Shown: positions 9,901 to 20,686, counted from the stretch's first letter. The stretch is DNA of 64,000 nt from Leishmania infantum JPCM5 (GCF_000002875.2 NC_009390.2:352417-416416); one strand, 5' to 3'. Made by a program: numbers and translations. Notes: generated by a model from the sequence alone, not told the origin.

Positions 9901-12900
9901 TTGCGGGCTTCTGGGGCGCCTCGTTGGCGCTTGCTTTGGCGGGCGGGGGTGCGCTTGGCCGTCGCCTGGGGGGCCGGTTAACGGGGGCGGGTGGGGGCCC
10001 GGCGGCGTCAAACCGCCCCCCGCCGGTGGCGAGCCTCTGAAAACGGCGCCGCGCGCCACGCCCGAGCGGATAGCCCCCGGGCAGCGGTTTTCAGGCCCCC
10101 CAGCGCGGCCCAGTTTTGAAAAGGAGAAAGTGCCCAGAGCGGGGGCTGGGGGCGCAGGGCCACACAACGCCCTTGCGACAGCTTTAAACACAAGCGACGG
10201 CACACAACCCCAAAAAAGTTTGCGCTTTTGGGGGCCGCGCCCTCCTCTGCAAATGATCTTTTTTTAACCCCTGGGACGGCCGAAGCGCTTCAAGGTGAGC
10301 GACCTGTCGAGCATTTGGCCGAGCACAACGGCAATCATCAACCATGCGTGGCCAACGTCTGGGGTCACTTTTGCCGCCCGCAGTCACACCGCGCACCTTT
10401 TCCGAACGCCAAGCCGTCTGCAGAGCTCAGCCCCGCAGCCGCCGTCTTTCCCCAAGGCGATGTTTTTCACTTAGCGCATCACGCTTCCATATGGGCAATT
10501 CGGCGGGCAAGGCCCCCTCTCGCGCGAGCCCGGCGGCTGAAAAAGGCCCTGGGTGAGGCCGCCGGCGTTTGCATCCGCAACGTCCGTCGCCGGGGCGCCG
10601 CTGACGACCCCGGCTGGAACCAGGGCGGCCTTTCTGGGGTGGCGCGTTGCCCTTTTGTTGCGGGGGCGCGGCGGCCTTTCGGGCCAACCCATCCGAAGCG
10701 CCAGGGCGAGGCAGACAACCCCGAAACCGGGCCGCGCGGCGCTTTCCAGCAACCGCCCGGCCACCGGCGCGGAAAAGGGCGGGCGGCCGCCCTGCCGAGT
10801 TCACCGGCGTCTTTGCGTGCCGGAGAATGTTTTTTGAAAAACAGCTTAGAAGCACGCCCTGCGATAGCAAAATGAGTCGCAACAAACACCGCGCGATGGG
10901 TTCATCCAAAAGGGGGTTTGGTGGTGGGATGCTTTTCTCTTTTTGCAAACCGCGCAAATTCCACGTCGCACAGCCCAAAACCAGCCTTTGCTTTAGCCAA
11001 GCGTCACCGCAGCGAAATAAAAGCATTCGGTTTAAGAAACTCGTGGAAACATCGTGGCACCGCCCGAGCCCGTGTGCGGGGGGGGGGGTGGTAAACCATG
11101 GGGGTGGCAAGGCCCTCCGCGCGCCACAAGAAAACGGCCCAGACCGCCCCCCCCCCCCTTGCAGGCCGCCAGCCGTTCTGACGCGCTGGCGCGGTTTCCC
11201 TCGCTGAGGGCGCCCCGCTTCCCATTATCCGTTTTTGGCCCCCGCTTCAAACCCTGGGTTTAAAACCGCCACGGGGCCACTGGCAGTCACCTTATCGACG
11301 TGCGCAAAAAACGGGAACCGGCACGCCAGCCCAGCCGCGCAGACCTTACCCAGGCGCACGGGGCCGCCATACCGGAACCCACGTGGCATCGCGAGGCGCC
11401 GGCGGGTTCCGCCTGCCGAAAAAATGGCGCCGCAGAATAGCCTTAGTGGTCACAAAACGCGGGTGCCGCTTTTTATTAGCGCGTATTGAAAGGCCCGGCC
11501 TTTTGCCCTGGGGTTTTTGCCGCTAAAGTAAAGCAGCTTACCCGGCCGAACGCTCAGTGAACCTAAAAAAAATTCTTACGCCACCTGCTCAACGGCGGTG
11601 GGGGGCACATTTGGAAACCCCCTTCCCCGAACTTTTTTTTCAGCGCGAGACGCGCGCTTTAAAATGCACGTTAAAGGAAGAGTCGCGCGCCCTACCCCGG
11701 GGTCGAAAACCCCTTTACTTTTCGAAAAATTCCACGGCGCAAAAAACAGGGAGAATCAAGACACCGGGCCCACCAAAACAAACAAAACAGGGTAGGAAAA
11801 GCCCGTGCAAAAAAAAAAATTGCTGGCCTGCCAAAGTTAAAAAAGGCGCCTGGCCCCCAAAACAAACGCCTCGTTACCAATATCAGAAGCCTCGTGTCAA
11901 AAAACCGGGCACAAAGTTTTTTCAAGCAAGGCGGATAAACAATGATCCCCCCCAAAAAAAAACGAAATCATCAGCTTAGCGCGGGTTCTGCCATCGTTCG
12001 CCTTGAAGCGAGCGCCGGCGCCGTGGAAAAAAACAGCTGGTAAACCTCACAAAAAAACGCCGAAGACCAAAACAGCAGGTGAAAAAGAAAAGCGGGGGAT
12101 GCCGGGAAAACAGAAATGGCGGGAGAAGACGGAGGAAACAAGCGCCCCACACCAGCAACACGTGCAAAATAGCCGCCGGGAAAAAATATAGGGCCCCCCC
12201 CCCGATGCCAGGATCACCGTTTTCTTCCCACCCACCCCCCTTTGCGTGAAAAACGGTGGCCGGCCCGCCATGCTTCCCCCTTCCCCCGGCCATGGCGCGC
12301 GGAAAGCCGCCACGGATGCCGCGGGGCAGTTTGCAAACCAGTGGGTGCCGGGTGGCGCCTTCCCTTTCCAAATGCTGCATTATTTAAACGAGGTCAAAAC
12401 GCTTTGGGACAAACCAGGGTTTCCGCGCCTCTGTTGCCCCACGGCTTTTTCCTTTTGCCGGCGCATGAAGAACCAGCCGCTCCCGAACCCGGCGACACAT
12501 CCCGACGCCGCCATTCTACCTTGAGGCCCCCCGCTAAACATAGTTAAAAAGAAAAAAGCGAAAAGCGTGCGGTTCGGCAACGCGCCTTTGTTTGCGACGC
12601 CTCAAGCACGCTGCGCTACAAACTTCACCTTGGGCGCTTTTAAAAGCAAACTAAGCGCTGTTTTCCGGACGGCTGCGCCACAAAATAAATGGTTTGCGGA
12701 TTTTTCGCGGGGGTGGGGCAGACCCTTTCTCCCAGCCCCAAAAGCGCGTCCCGGGGCGGCGGCGGGCGCGCCTTTAAAACACGGAAGGCCGGCCGATAGG
12801 GACCGGCCCGGCACCAAACCTTACCCACCCGCCCGAAGCCATTCGCCCCCGCGTCCGGTTTGGGGACGCCAGGGGCGGTAGAAGGTGTGTCGAAAGCGGT

Positions 12901-12921
12901 TGGGTTTGCATAAAAAACCAA
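6991..12921. other. GC-rich, homopolymer-rich block of unknown nature, no credible gene
   Basis: About 6 kb is dominated by G and C runs, with scattered A-runs (for example around 8198-8207 and 11808-11819) and almost none of the CA, TG or CT microsatellites that fill other intergenic regions here. Between about 11680 and 12180 the plus strand is very A-rich relative to T. Many open frames exist only because GC-rich DNA has few stops; none shows a recognisable domain, and frames overlap on all strands. No clear spliced-leader acceptor was seen. It could be genuine strand-switch DNA, an old insertion, or poorly resolved assembly. Confidence 0.6.
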
Positions 12922-13148
12922 CCGGCGATGACGCGCAAGCGCGCTCGCATTTTCATGAGCATGTGGGCTGGGAAGGGGGCGGGTGGGTTGCGTGGGGCCG
13001 CCTCGCCCGATCAGCCAGCGTCGTGGCGATCACGCTGCCGTAGGCGCATGCAGGGGGGGGGGGCTTGGGCTTATTCTGTGTTTTGCGGGGTGGGGGCGGG
13101 GGGCTGGGGGCCAGCCGCAAGCAAACGCCATGGGGGATAAAGGCGGCG
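12922..13148. repeat. Direct repeat copy A (about 227 bp) downstream of MST
   Basis: Nearly identical to 15205-15429. About 180 bases match except for a variable G-run (11 versus 8 Gs near 13051), followed by about 40 bases with a handful of substitutions. Both copies are in the same orientation and bracket the sulfurtransferase gene. The sequence is G-rich on the plus strand. Confidence 0.95.
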
Positions 13149-13959
13149 GGCCGCGCTCCTTTGGCGCCTGGTATGCCCGCCTCACGGCGCGGGCGCCCGG
13201 TGGCCGGTGGGCGGGGTCGGGGGGCCCGCCGCTGCAGCCTGCCGACGTTGGGCCGGGCGGGGTGGCGGGCCGCGCGGCGGGGGCTTTGGGTGGCCCCGTT
13301 CGCGTGCCCGGCGGGGCGTTTCCTGGACCCCGCGGGAAGGCCTTTGTGTTGCGGCGGGCGGGTCGTGCGGCCACCGCGAAGGCCAGTTTTTTTTTCGCGC
13401 GTTCGGGGGATTGGGGTGGGCAGAGGCGTTTTCCAGAGGGTGTGTGGCGGTGGTGGTGGTGGGGATGTCGATTTGTGGAGGCGCGCACGGGGGTGGGTGG
13501 GTGGGGGAAGTGGCAGGGGGACCAAAGTTGGGCAAGTTCGTTTCTCTTGCCTCCCTGTGTGTGTGTTGGGCCTCCGCATGGCTGGGCGTGGTCCTCGAAG
13601 TGTGGTTGTGGCAGTGCTCGCTGCCTGTCGTATGCGTGTTTGTGTTGTTCGGGGCTCGCCATGGTGGCGATGGCTGACGGGTCATGCGCTACAAGTGCCT
13701 CTGTGCTTTTTTGTGCTTACAGTCACCCCATCAGCGGGTAGACACACGCAATGCCCGCTAGCACTTTCGAGTAGCCGGGTGCTTGCGTGCGCTGGGGGGG
13801 GGTGGGGTCGCTGTAGGGGTATAAGCGAGGAGGGGAGTTCACCCGGGCGGATGCACACACAGAGGCGTGCGCAAATACACCGCTGGTGCACCACACCTCT
13901 TCGCCTTCCTCGCCGCGCGTTATCTCCCATGGTCAGGCGCTGCTGGGCCCACGCCGCGC
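13149..13959. other. G-rich 3' flank of MST
   Basis: To about 13840 the plus strand is strongly G/T-rich with many runs of three or more Gs, so a leftward transcript would be C-rich. No gene seen. It forms the right edge of the first convergent switch and probably contains the MST 3' UTR. Confidence 0.6.
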
Positions 13960-15072
13960 TTAGTTGGGCACTGCCGGCACCTCGATCGTGACGACGCGGC
14001 CGCTTTTGAAGTACACAGTAGCGGCCTCGCCAGCGTGGAGGTGGGCTGCGGCGCTCTGCACCTCCGCATCGGGTCTCTCGCAGGGCGCGCCGTCGACCTT
14101 CAGAGTCATGGTGTCGAGGTTTGCCTTCGGGTTGTCGCCGAGGCTAGGGGTCTGCATTTGCATGCACATGCCGTAGTCGTCGATGATGCTGCGCATTATG
14201 GGGAGGCGGAAGAGGCCGCTATACTCAGACCAGGAGCCACAGTAGAGGTACGGATGGCCCAGGCCGAGGTGGTGCACCAGGGCGATATTGATGCAGGCGG
14301 TGACGCCGCTGCCGCAGGAGAAGACGAAGCTCGACAGATCAGTCGCGTCACCCGTGCCCTGCACGACGGTCATGATGTTGTGGCGGATCTCCTCCTCACT
14401 GCGCAGCACCTTGCCGTCACCGCGTATCACGAGGTGCGACGTGTAGGGGAGGTTACGCGCGCCTTCGATGTGGCCTGGCATCTTGTCTGCGGCGTAAGGC
14501 CGTACTGTCGAGGCGAAGCGGTCGGCGGAGCGCGCGTCGGTGATGATCGCGTTGGGCGGGATCTCATCCACGAGATAGTGATGCTGAAAGGCCGTCTTGA
14601 AGGGCCAGTGCGTAGGGGGCGTCGGCGGCGACGGGGGCTCGCCTGACTCCATCTCCAGCCCCGCAGCCTTGCAGGCCTGAAAGCCGCCGTTGATCACGTA
14701 CGCCTCGGCGCCAAGAGAGTTCAGCATCCACCACAGGCGGCATCCACCCATGGCGCCGCACTCGTCATCGTAGCAGAGCACCGGCAGCTCTCCCGCCATC
14801 CCGTTCGCCATGCACCATTCGATAAACTCAGCACAGGGCGGTAGCGGGTGCCGGGCGGTGCTGGTGGGCACCAACTTGGAGAGGTTCGTATCCATATCGG
14901 CGCGGATGGCGCTCTTCACGTGCTCCTTCGCGTACTCAATGCTGCCGTGGTCCTTTACCTTCAAGCTGTACCGGCAGTCCACGATGCGGTACTCGGCAAG
15001 GTGGTCCTTTACCTCACACGGGTCCAGGAACACCTTGCCCGGGTGTTTCGGCGCAGCAGCGGGAGCAGACAT
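13960..15072 (-). CDS. MST: 3-mercaptopyruvate sulfurtransferase (rhodanese family)
   Basis: This 370-residue enzyme moves sulfur from 3-mercaptopyruvate to thiol acceptors such as thioredoxin and takes part in cysteine catabolism and thiol-redox metabolism. Two rhodanese domains are visible. The N-terminal domain contains 'VDCRYSLK' and a 'VLCYDDECGAMGG' loop. The C-terminal domain carries the active-site loop CGSGVTAC with nucleophile Cys253, followed by an extra C-terminal extension of about 70 residues that is characteristic of the Leishmania enzymes. Length matches the family. The start is the ATG at 15070-15072. No targeting peptide is obvious. It is the last gene of the leftward cluster, with its 3' end facing the convergent switch. 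A 226-bp direct repeat lies on each side, so the gene could be gained or lost by recombination. Confidence 0.95.
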   Translation of the reverse strand: MSAPAAAPKHPGKVFLDPCEVKDHLAEYRIVDCRYSLKVKDHGSIEYAKEHVKSAIRADMDTNLSKLVPTSTARHPLPPCAEFIEWCMANGMAGELPVLCYDDECGAMGGCRLWWMLNSLGAEAYVINGGFQACKAAGLEMESGEPPSPPTPPTHWPFKTAFQHHYLVDEIPPNAIITDARSADRFASTVRPYAADKMPGHIEGARNLPYTSHLVIRGDGKVLRSEEEIRHNIMTVVQGTGDATDLSSFVFSCGSGVTACINIALVHHLGLGHPYLYCGSWSEYSGLFRLPIMRSIIDDYGMCMQMQTPSLGDNPKANLDTMTLKVDGAPCERPDAEVQSAAAHLHAGEAATVYFKSGRVVTIEVPAVPN

Positions 15073-16476
15073 ACCGAGACAGGGAGACGAAAGAGGGGCG
15101 TTAGAGAGAGACCTTTGAATATTCTTACCTGCTTGACTATCGGCTCCGCCCCGTAGCGTGTAAGAAGTGTGTAGGGGAGGAGGAGGAGTGTGTGCGTGGA
15201 GTGGCCGGCGATGACGCGCAAGCGCGCTCGCATTTTCATGAGCATGTGGGCTGGGAAGGGGGCGGGTGGGTTGCGTGGGGCCGCCTCGCCCGATCAGCCA
15301 GCGTCGTGGCGATCACGCTGCCGTAGGCGCATGCAGGGGGGGGGCTTGGGCTTATTCTGTGTTTTGCGGGGTGGGGGCGGGGGGCTGAGGACCAACCGAA
15401 AGCAAACGCCATGGGAAATAAAGGCGGCGCGGCCGAAACGCGGGCGACCCTGCTGGCGGGGTGGGGTGGGTGGCAAGCCCGGGCGAAGAGACACCAAACG
15501 CAGGCGGCGCGCCGCGCTTTCATGAGCCCACAGGGGGCCGGTGTGGCGAGGCGTGCGTTGTTGCGCGTGCTTCTTTGGTGGTGGGATGGGCGGCGCTGGC
15601 GGCGCGAAAAGTGAAAGGGGGCGGGGCGCGCGTTCGGGATCGCCGGCGGCGGGTTTCCGTCATGGGGTGGGCGGGCGGCTGGGCGAGAGTGGGGGAAGGA
15701 AAGGGGGAGGGGGATGCGCTGCCGATTTGGGCGTGCGCAGTGGGGGGCGAGCGGGCACTAACAGACATCGATTCCACCGGTGAGGAAGGGTGGGGGTGGG
15801 GGTGCGGGTTGTGGGGGTCGGAGGACGAATTACAGAAACGGTAGAGCCATGGCATGACGGGAGCAGTGTGCATGTTTGATGGAGGCAGACGGGGAGGGTG
15901 CGCGGGCTCTCTGCAGGATGCGAGTTTGCGCGCACCACCGAGCATGCAGTCCCTCTTTGCCCCCTCCTCAACGACCACTGCTACTGACAGCGACATGGCT
16001 CACGGGCTTGACCAGTGGAAGAGTAAAGGCGCACAAACACGGCCCTTCACCACCGTTGCCAGTCGCACATCGCAACAGGCGTACACAAACACACAACAGA
16101 AAAAGGCACACGCAGGGTAGAGAGGAGAACCATCACACCAATCTCTCTGTGTCTGCATGTGCATGTGCGTGTGTGTGTGTCAAGGGGGGAGGGGGGCCTC
16201 CCGCCTGCGACGGTTCTCCCGGTTGCAGTTCTTTCGTCTTGGTATAAGACAGGTGGAAGAGAGGAGATGGGGGAAGGCAAGACGGACGACAGCGACGACG
16301 AACCGCGGATAGAAAAGGGCACACAGGGCAGTCTGCGGAGCACAGTGGAAAAAGAGAAGACTACAAGCACTGAGAAGAGGAGGGGAGGGGAGGGGGCGGG
16401 ACCTCAGGGAGAGAAGAGAGATGCGCTAAGGGAGGGGTAGGGGGAAGACACACACATTCACACGCACACACACGCA
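15073..16476. other. Intergenic region between MST and NDUFV1
   Basis: It contains the MST 5' flank, direct repeat copy B, a G-rich block to about 15840, then more ordinary A/C-rich sequence with CA/TG patches that is probably the NDUFV1 3' UTR. No gene seen. Confidence 0.65.
15205..15429. repeat. Direct repeat copy B (about 225 bp) upstream of MST
   Basis: Partner of 12922-13148, same orientation. It begins about 130 bp upstream of the MST start codon, so it may overlap the promoter-distal spacer between MST and NDUFV1 transcripts. Confidence 0.95.
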
Positions 16477-16799
16477 CTAGTTCCAGTTGCGCACAATCTT
16501 GCCGTCCCAGTTGAGACGATCACCCTTCTGCATTGTGTAGTAGCGATGGGTCTTCCAGCGGCGCCACGGAGAGCCAGGCTGTCCCCAGTGCGGGTTCGCC
16601 TCCCAGAAGCGTTCGATGCGCTCCTCCATGAGGGGCTTGAAGTGGCGGATGAGTCCCTGCACCGGCCACGCCGCCGCCGTCCCGAGCGCGCAGATGGAGC
16701 GGCCCTCCATCTGCTTGGACACGTCCCACAGGGTGTAGATTTCCTCCTTCTTGGCGTTGCCGTTGACGAAGCGCTTCATCATCTTGTCCAGCCATGGGC

Positions 16800-16830
<31 letters not shown>

Positions 16831-17931
16831 CGACTCGTGCATGTAGAACTGCGACAGGCGCTCAATCGCGTTGATCACGTCGGTGGACTTGTCCATGACG
16901 ATCACCGCCGCCGTGCCAAGGCCAGTCTGCGCCTCCTTGAGCGCATCGTAGTCCATCAGGATGTTGTCGCAGATGTGCTTTGGGATAAGCGGGCACGAGG
17001 AGCCGCCGGGGATGACGCAGAGTAGGTTGTCCCAGCCGCCCCGCACGCCGCCGGCGTGTCGCTCGATCAGCTCGCGCAGAGGCATGCTCATCTCCTCCTC
17101 CACGGTGCACGGGCGGTTCACGTGGCCGGAGATGCAAAAGAGCTTCGTGCCGGCGTTGCCCTTACGGCCGAACTGCGCGAACCACTGCGGGCCACGGCGG
17201 ATTATGGTCGGCGACACCGCCACCGTTTCGCAGTTCGTCACCGTCGTCGGGCACCCGTAGAGGCCGACGTTCGCCGGGAACGGCGGCTTCAGGCGAGGCT
17301 TGCCCTGGCCGCCCTCTATGCTGGCGATCATCGCCGTCTCCTCACCGCAGATGTACGCGCCGGCGCCGCGGTAGGTGTAGAGGTCAAAATTCCAGCCGCT
17401 GCCGCACGCGTTCTTGCCGAGGTAGCCCTTCTCGTACGCCTCGTGAATCGCCTTCTCGACCGAGCGCCACTCGTTGTAGAACTCACCGCGGATGTAGATG
17501 TAGCCGTAGCGAGCCCGCATCGCAAAGCCAGCCAACAGTGCACCCTCCACCACCTTGTGCGGCTCGTGGCGCATGATCTCACGGTCCTTGCACGTGCCAG
17601 GCTCCGACTCATCGCAGTTCACCACGATGTAGCTTGGGCGGTCATCCTGCTTCTTCTTGGGCATGAAGGACCACTTTAGCCCGGACGGGAAGCCGGCACC
17701 GCCACGGCCACGAAGGCCGCTCGCCTTGATCTCGTTAATCACCCAGTCATGGCCTTTGAGGAGGATGTCCTTGGTGCGGTACCAGTCACCACGGCGCTCC
17801 GCCGCGTCGATGCCGGTGCCGAAGTCATTGTACAGGTTTGTGAAAATGCGATCCTGATCCTTGAGGTGGCCGTGCACGCGGACCAAGAGCGCTGCGGATG
17901 AGCGGAGCCATCCCTGACGCATCCTGTCCAT
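16477..17931 (-). CDS. NDUFV1: NADH-ubiquinone oxidoreductase 51 kDa subunit (complex I, NDUFV1/NuoF)
   Basis: This is the NADH- and FMN-binding subunit of mitochondrial complex I. The 484-residue protein has the FMN/NADH signature [16 protein letters not shown] at about 72-87, [13 protein letters not shown] at about 189-201, and the N3 4Fe-4S ligands in ESCGQCTPC (C368, C371, C374) with the fourth cysteine in GRSICALG (C414). The family's usual length is about 430-490. The frame stays open another 102 codons upstream without an ATG; the first ATG is at 17929-17931, with a second at 17920-17922. The N-terminus is basic and hydrophobic, fitting a mitochondrial import signal. It lies upstream of MST on the same strand and next to a twin-CX9C protein that may also be mitochondrial. 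Confidence 0.96.
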
Positions 17932-18618
17932 TCGCGGTGGTGGCACCGCAGCTGCAGCAGCTATGAAGCAGTGGCAAAATGCGCGCTTCGCTCTCCGTGC
18001 AGGCGACGCTGCGACACGCTCATACACACGCGATAGAGAAAAGGAGACTACGACTACGACGACTGCCAGTACTACCGCTACTACTCCGCCGATGGAATGG
18101 CGGTCCCTACAACTATCAACGAGAGCCGCCTGGTCGCTGCTCCTCCTTTTATATGTGTGTGTGTGTGTTTTGAATGTGCTGTGCGTGTTTTCCCTCCCTT
18201 CCTGCCTTCCTTCTTCCTCGTAGCGGGACAGCAGCAAGTGGTGTCCCGTTTAGGACGGACTGAGTGGACGCACTCGACGGTGTTTCGCTGACGTGTGGGC
18301 TACAAGTCCGGTGGAGCGTCTGGAGAGATGCCACTCTACGCAATCCGAGACAGAGAGGGAAAGGGAAAGAGCCAACTGGAGGGGTGGAGGACGAAGAGAA
18401 GGGCAAACATTGGAAAGGGGTCGGGGTTGGGCAGAGAAACACATCTGGTGCTCGTCCGGCGTCACGTGTTGCACCCTCGCACGCACGCAGGCGTGTGAAC
18501 GGATATGTTTCTGCCTTTCGTCTTGTGTGTTTCTTGAGTTTTGTGAGAGAGCAAGCGATGTATGCGTGCATGTGTGTGCTGCCTGCGCTTACATGACGAA
18601 AAGGAGGGGCTGGGGCTA
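17932..18618. other. Intergenic region between NDUFV1 and the twin-CX9C gene
   Basis: Contains the NDUFV1 5' flank. Read on the minus strand it has pyrimidine-rich stretches that could serve as splice-acceptor tracts. No gene seen. Confidence 0.6.
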
Positions 18619-18888
18619 CTACTCCGCCTCCTTGCGCTGCGTCAGCTCTGTTCGCGTGAGCTCGTGCGACTGGCAGAGGTGGAAGGCCTCGGTGAGATGG
18701 ACGCAGTCCGGTGCCCAAAAGCCCTGATCGCTGATGCAGCGCTGTGCCTTGGCTCTGAGGTCCATGCACTTCTCCATTTCCTTTTGCTCTGCCACCTTCT
18801 TCTTGAAAGACTCCGGCACCTCGTCCCACTCCATCTGACGGCCATTGCCGACGGCGTACGTCTGGCCACCGCCCTTGATGACGACCAT
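18619..18888 (-). CDS. Small twin-CX9C (CHCH) protein, probably mitochondrial intermembrane space
   Basis: The 89-residue protein has two exact C-X9-C pairs, C41/C51 and C62/C72, separated by ten residues. This is the helical-hairpin signature of CHCH proteins, which are oxidised by the Mia40/Erv1 import route in the intermembrane space. Such proteins include assembly factors and accessory subunits of respiratory complexes. Between the pairs is 'ISDQGFWAPD', and the tail is charged. There is no cleavable presequence, as is usual for the family. The start is the ATG at 18886-18888. It is immediately upstream of complex I NDUFV1 on the same strand, which is suggestive but weak evidence in a polycistronic genome. 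I cannot name the orthologue. Coding status rests on motif precision and fit with the cluster strand. Confidence 0.82.
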   Translation of the reverse strand: MVVIKGGGQTYAVGNGRQMEWDEVPESFKKKVAEQKEMEKCMDLRAKAQRCISDQGFWAPDCVHLTEAFHLCQSHELTRTELTQRKEAE

Positions 18889-20686
18889 CCTGACGGGAGC
18901 GGAGGAGGGGGAGGGAGGGAGGGGGGGCGGTCTCGTTTTTTGTCTCCCGTATGTGTGCGTGTCTGTGTGTCGGAGGTGGACTGTAATGACGGTGTACAGT
19001 TGCTTCTTTCGTTTTCGCTTCTTTCAACGAGCTGGAAGAGAAGGGGAAGAGGAGGGGGGGGAGGCGGCGGCGGCAGTGAGCGCGCATGCGGAGAGGAGTG
19101 GGGCGGATAAGCGGGTCGGTGGTCGGACGGCCTCCATGTCAGCGCTCATCCGCAACCGAGTAGGCGCACCCGCAGAGAAGGTGTGCGTGTATGTGTGTGT
19201 GTGTATGGAGGGAGGGGAGGAGGGCGCCGACGGACAAGAATTACAACGCCCAGTTGCACCACACGTCTATCTCCCACCCCCTTTCCTCCTTTTGTGTGTT
19301 TCACACGCACTCGGCTCTCTTCCATCACCTCGATGCCGTTCCCCCCCCGCGCCACTTGACGTCCACGGGAACGCGCAAGGGGGAGGGGGGATGGAGTGCG
19401 AGAACATCTGCGGTATGTCTTCTCTGGAAGAAGGTTCATTGTTGGTGTAGTACAGAGGAGCACACAGACACACGACGTAGAGAGAGAGCAACGAAGAAGC
19501 GAGACAACAAGAGCTGTCGACGCACAAGTGAATAAGCAACGCAGAAAGGGGGAGCAACAGCAACCATGTGAGACATCCGCCGTGGCTCCCCATGCTCGGC
19601 TCCAGCACGTGGTGGACAGAAGCACGGCTCGCTCTGCTCCCTTCCCACCCTTCCTTCAACGCATTCACGCTTGCGCGCATACACACCAACACATCATTAC
19701 TCTCTTTCCTTTTCAACACCAACGACAGCAACGATGATGGTGAGGTGGAGGCTGCATACAGAGAGGGAGAGGTGTACTGACGTGGGGTGGTGGTGGCTGA
19801 GGGAGGAGGGAGGAAAAGCCGCATATTAGCGCCAACGTGAGTCCAGAGCATCATGGACGAACAAGAACAGCTACCACGACCCCCCACACCCCCACACGTA
19901 CACGAAGACAACGAGTCGCACGCGCGTAGCAGCAAACGAAAAGAGAAGACGAGGAAGCACAACGGAGACGCACAGGGGCGCTTTTCGGGGAGAGAGGGAG
20001 GGGGGCAAATGCCAGCAAACAAATCGACCCCAAACAGCGGGTGGCGAAGCAAGAGGAAGCACACAAAAACAAAAATGTCGGTGGGCACAATGGGAAGATA
20101 AAACGGACACACACACACATACATATACATGTGCGTGCATGTGTATTGTATGTGTGTGTGCCCGTACACAGCAACGTTCGTACGTGTCTCTATCGCTCTA
20201 CCTGTCTGCATGGGCATGTGCACGTACGTGAAAAGAGGGCGTGCGAACCAAAGAAGTCGCGGCGTTGGGGTGTGAGGAAGGGAGGGCAGAGCGTACCACG
20301 CACACACTATGAAAGCAGAGATGCCGCCACACCGACCCCATTCCACCCTATCCCCAGCTACTCGATTCACACCGACTCACGCGCTGGGAAGAGAGCGAGC
20401 GAATCGAAAACAAGGCAGTGGCACTGATGCTCATATCTGCACATGCACATATGCAGTGCGTTTCTGTGCGTTGGCTGGGCCGAGAATGGCAGTAGATGTC
20501 GGCATGAAGGTGAGGGCAGTGGGTGGAAGAGGGGGAGGTGTGCGTGTGTGTCGTCGTTGCCATCGCTTCGAAATATGCATGGCAAGGGGAGACACAACTG
20601 AGGTGCTGCTGGTGGCATTGATCGATTATACGCGACTTTCATCCCTTTAGTAGCCGACGTGAAAGGGGTGCGAGCATGAATACGCA
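18889..20686. other. Intergenic region between the RING gene and the twin-CX9C gene
   Basis: 1.8 kb of low-complexity sequence with CA/TG runs and A/C-rich patches, probably the RING gene 3' UTR and the splice region of the twin-CX9C gene. It contains a strong inverted repeat at 20108-20160. A 367-codon minus-strand frame (19267-20370) has microsatellite-derived composition and is not called. Confidence 0.6.
20108..20160. repeat. Near-perfect inverted repeat built from CA/TG and TA units
   Basis: The arm at about 20108-20130 (CACACA... ATACATATACATG) is complementary, with one or two mismatches, to the arm at about 20138-20160. The loop is about seven bases. It could form a hairpin in the RNA or a cruciform in DNA. 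Confidence 0.8.

Noticed and set aside
6924..13991. Many long frames on both strands in the GC-rich island (for example 6924-7907 minus, 13065-13991 plus)
   Set aside because: Stops are rare in such DNA; frames overlap in all phases, composition is Gly/Arg/Pro/Ala-rich and none has a recognisable domain.
17932..18237. N-terminal extension of NDUFV1 by 102 codons
   Set aside because: No ATG in the extension before codon 103. The sequence is UTR-like, and the usual NDUFV1 length is reached from the ATG at 17931.
19267..20370. 367-codon minus-strand frame
   Set aside because: Encoded by CA/TG and pyrimidine-rich DNA, giving Cys/Leu/Ser low-complexity peptide without a domain.
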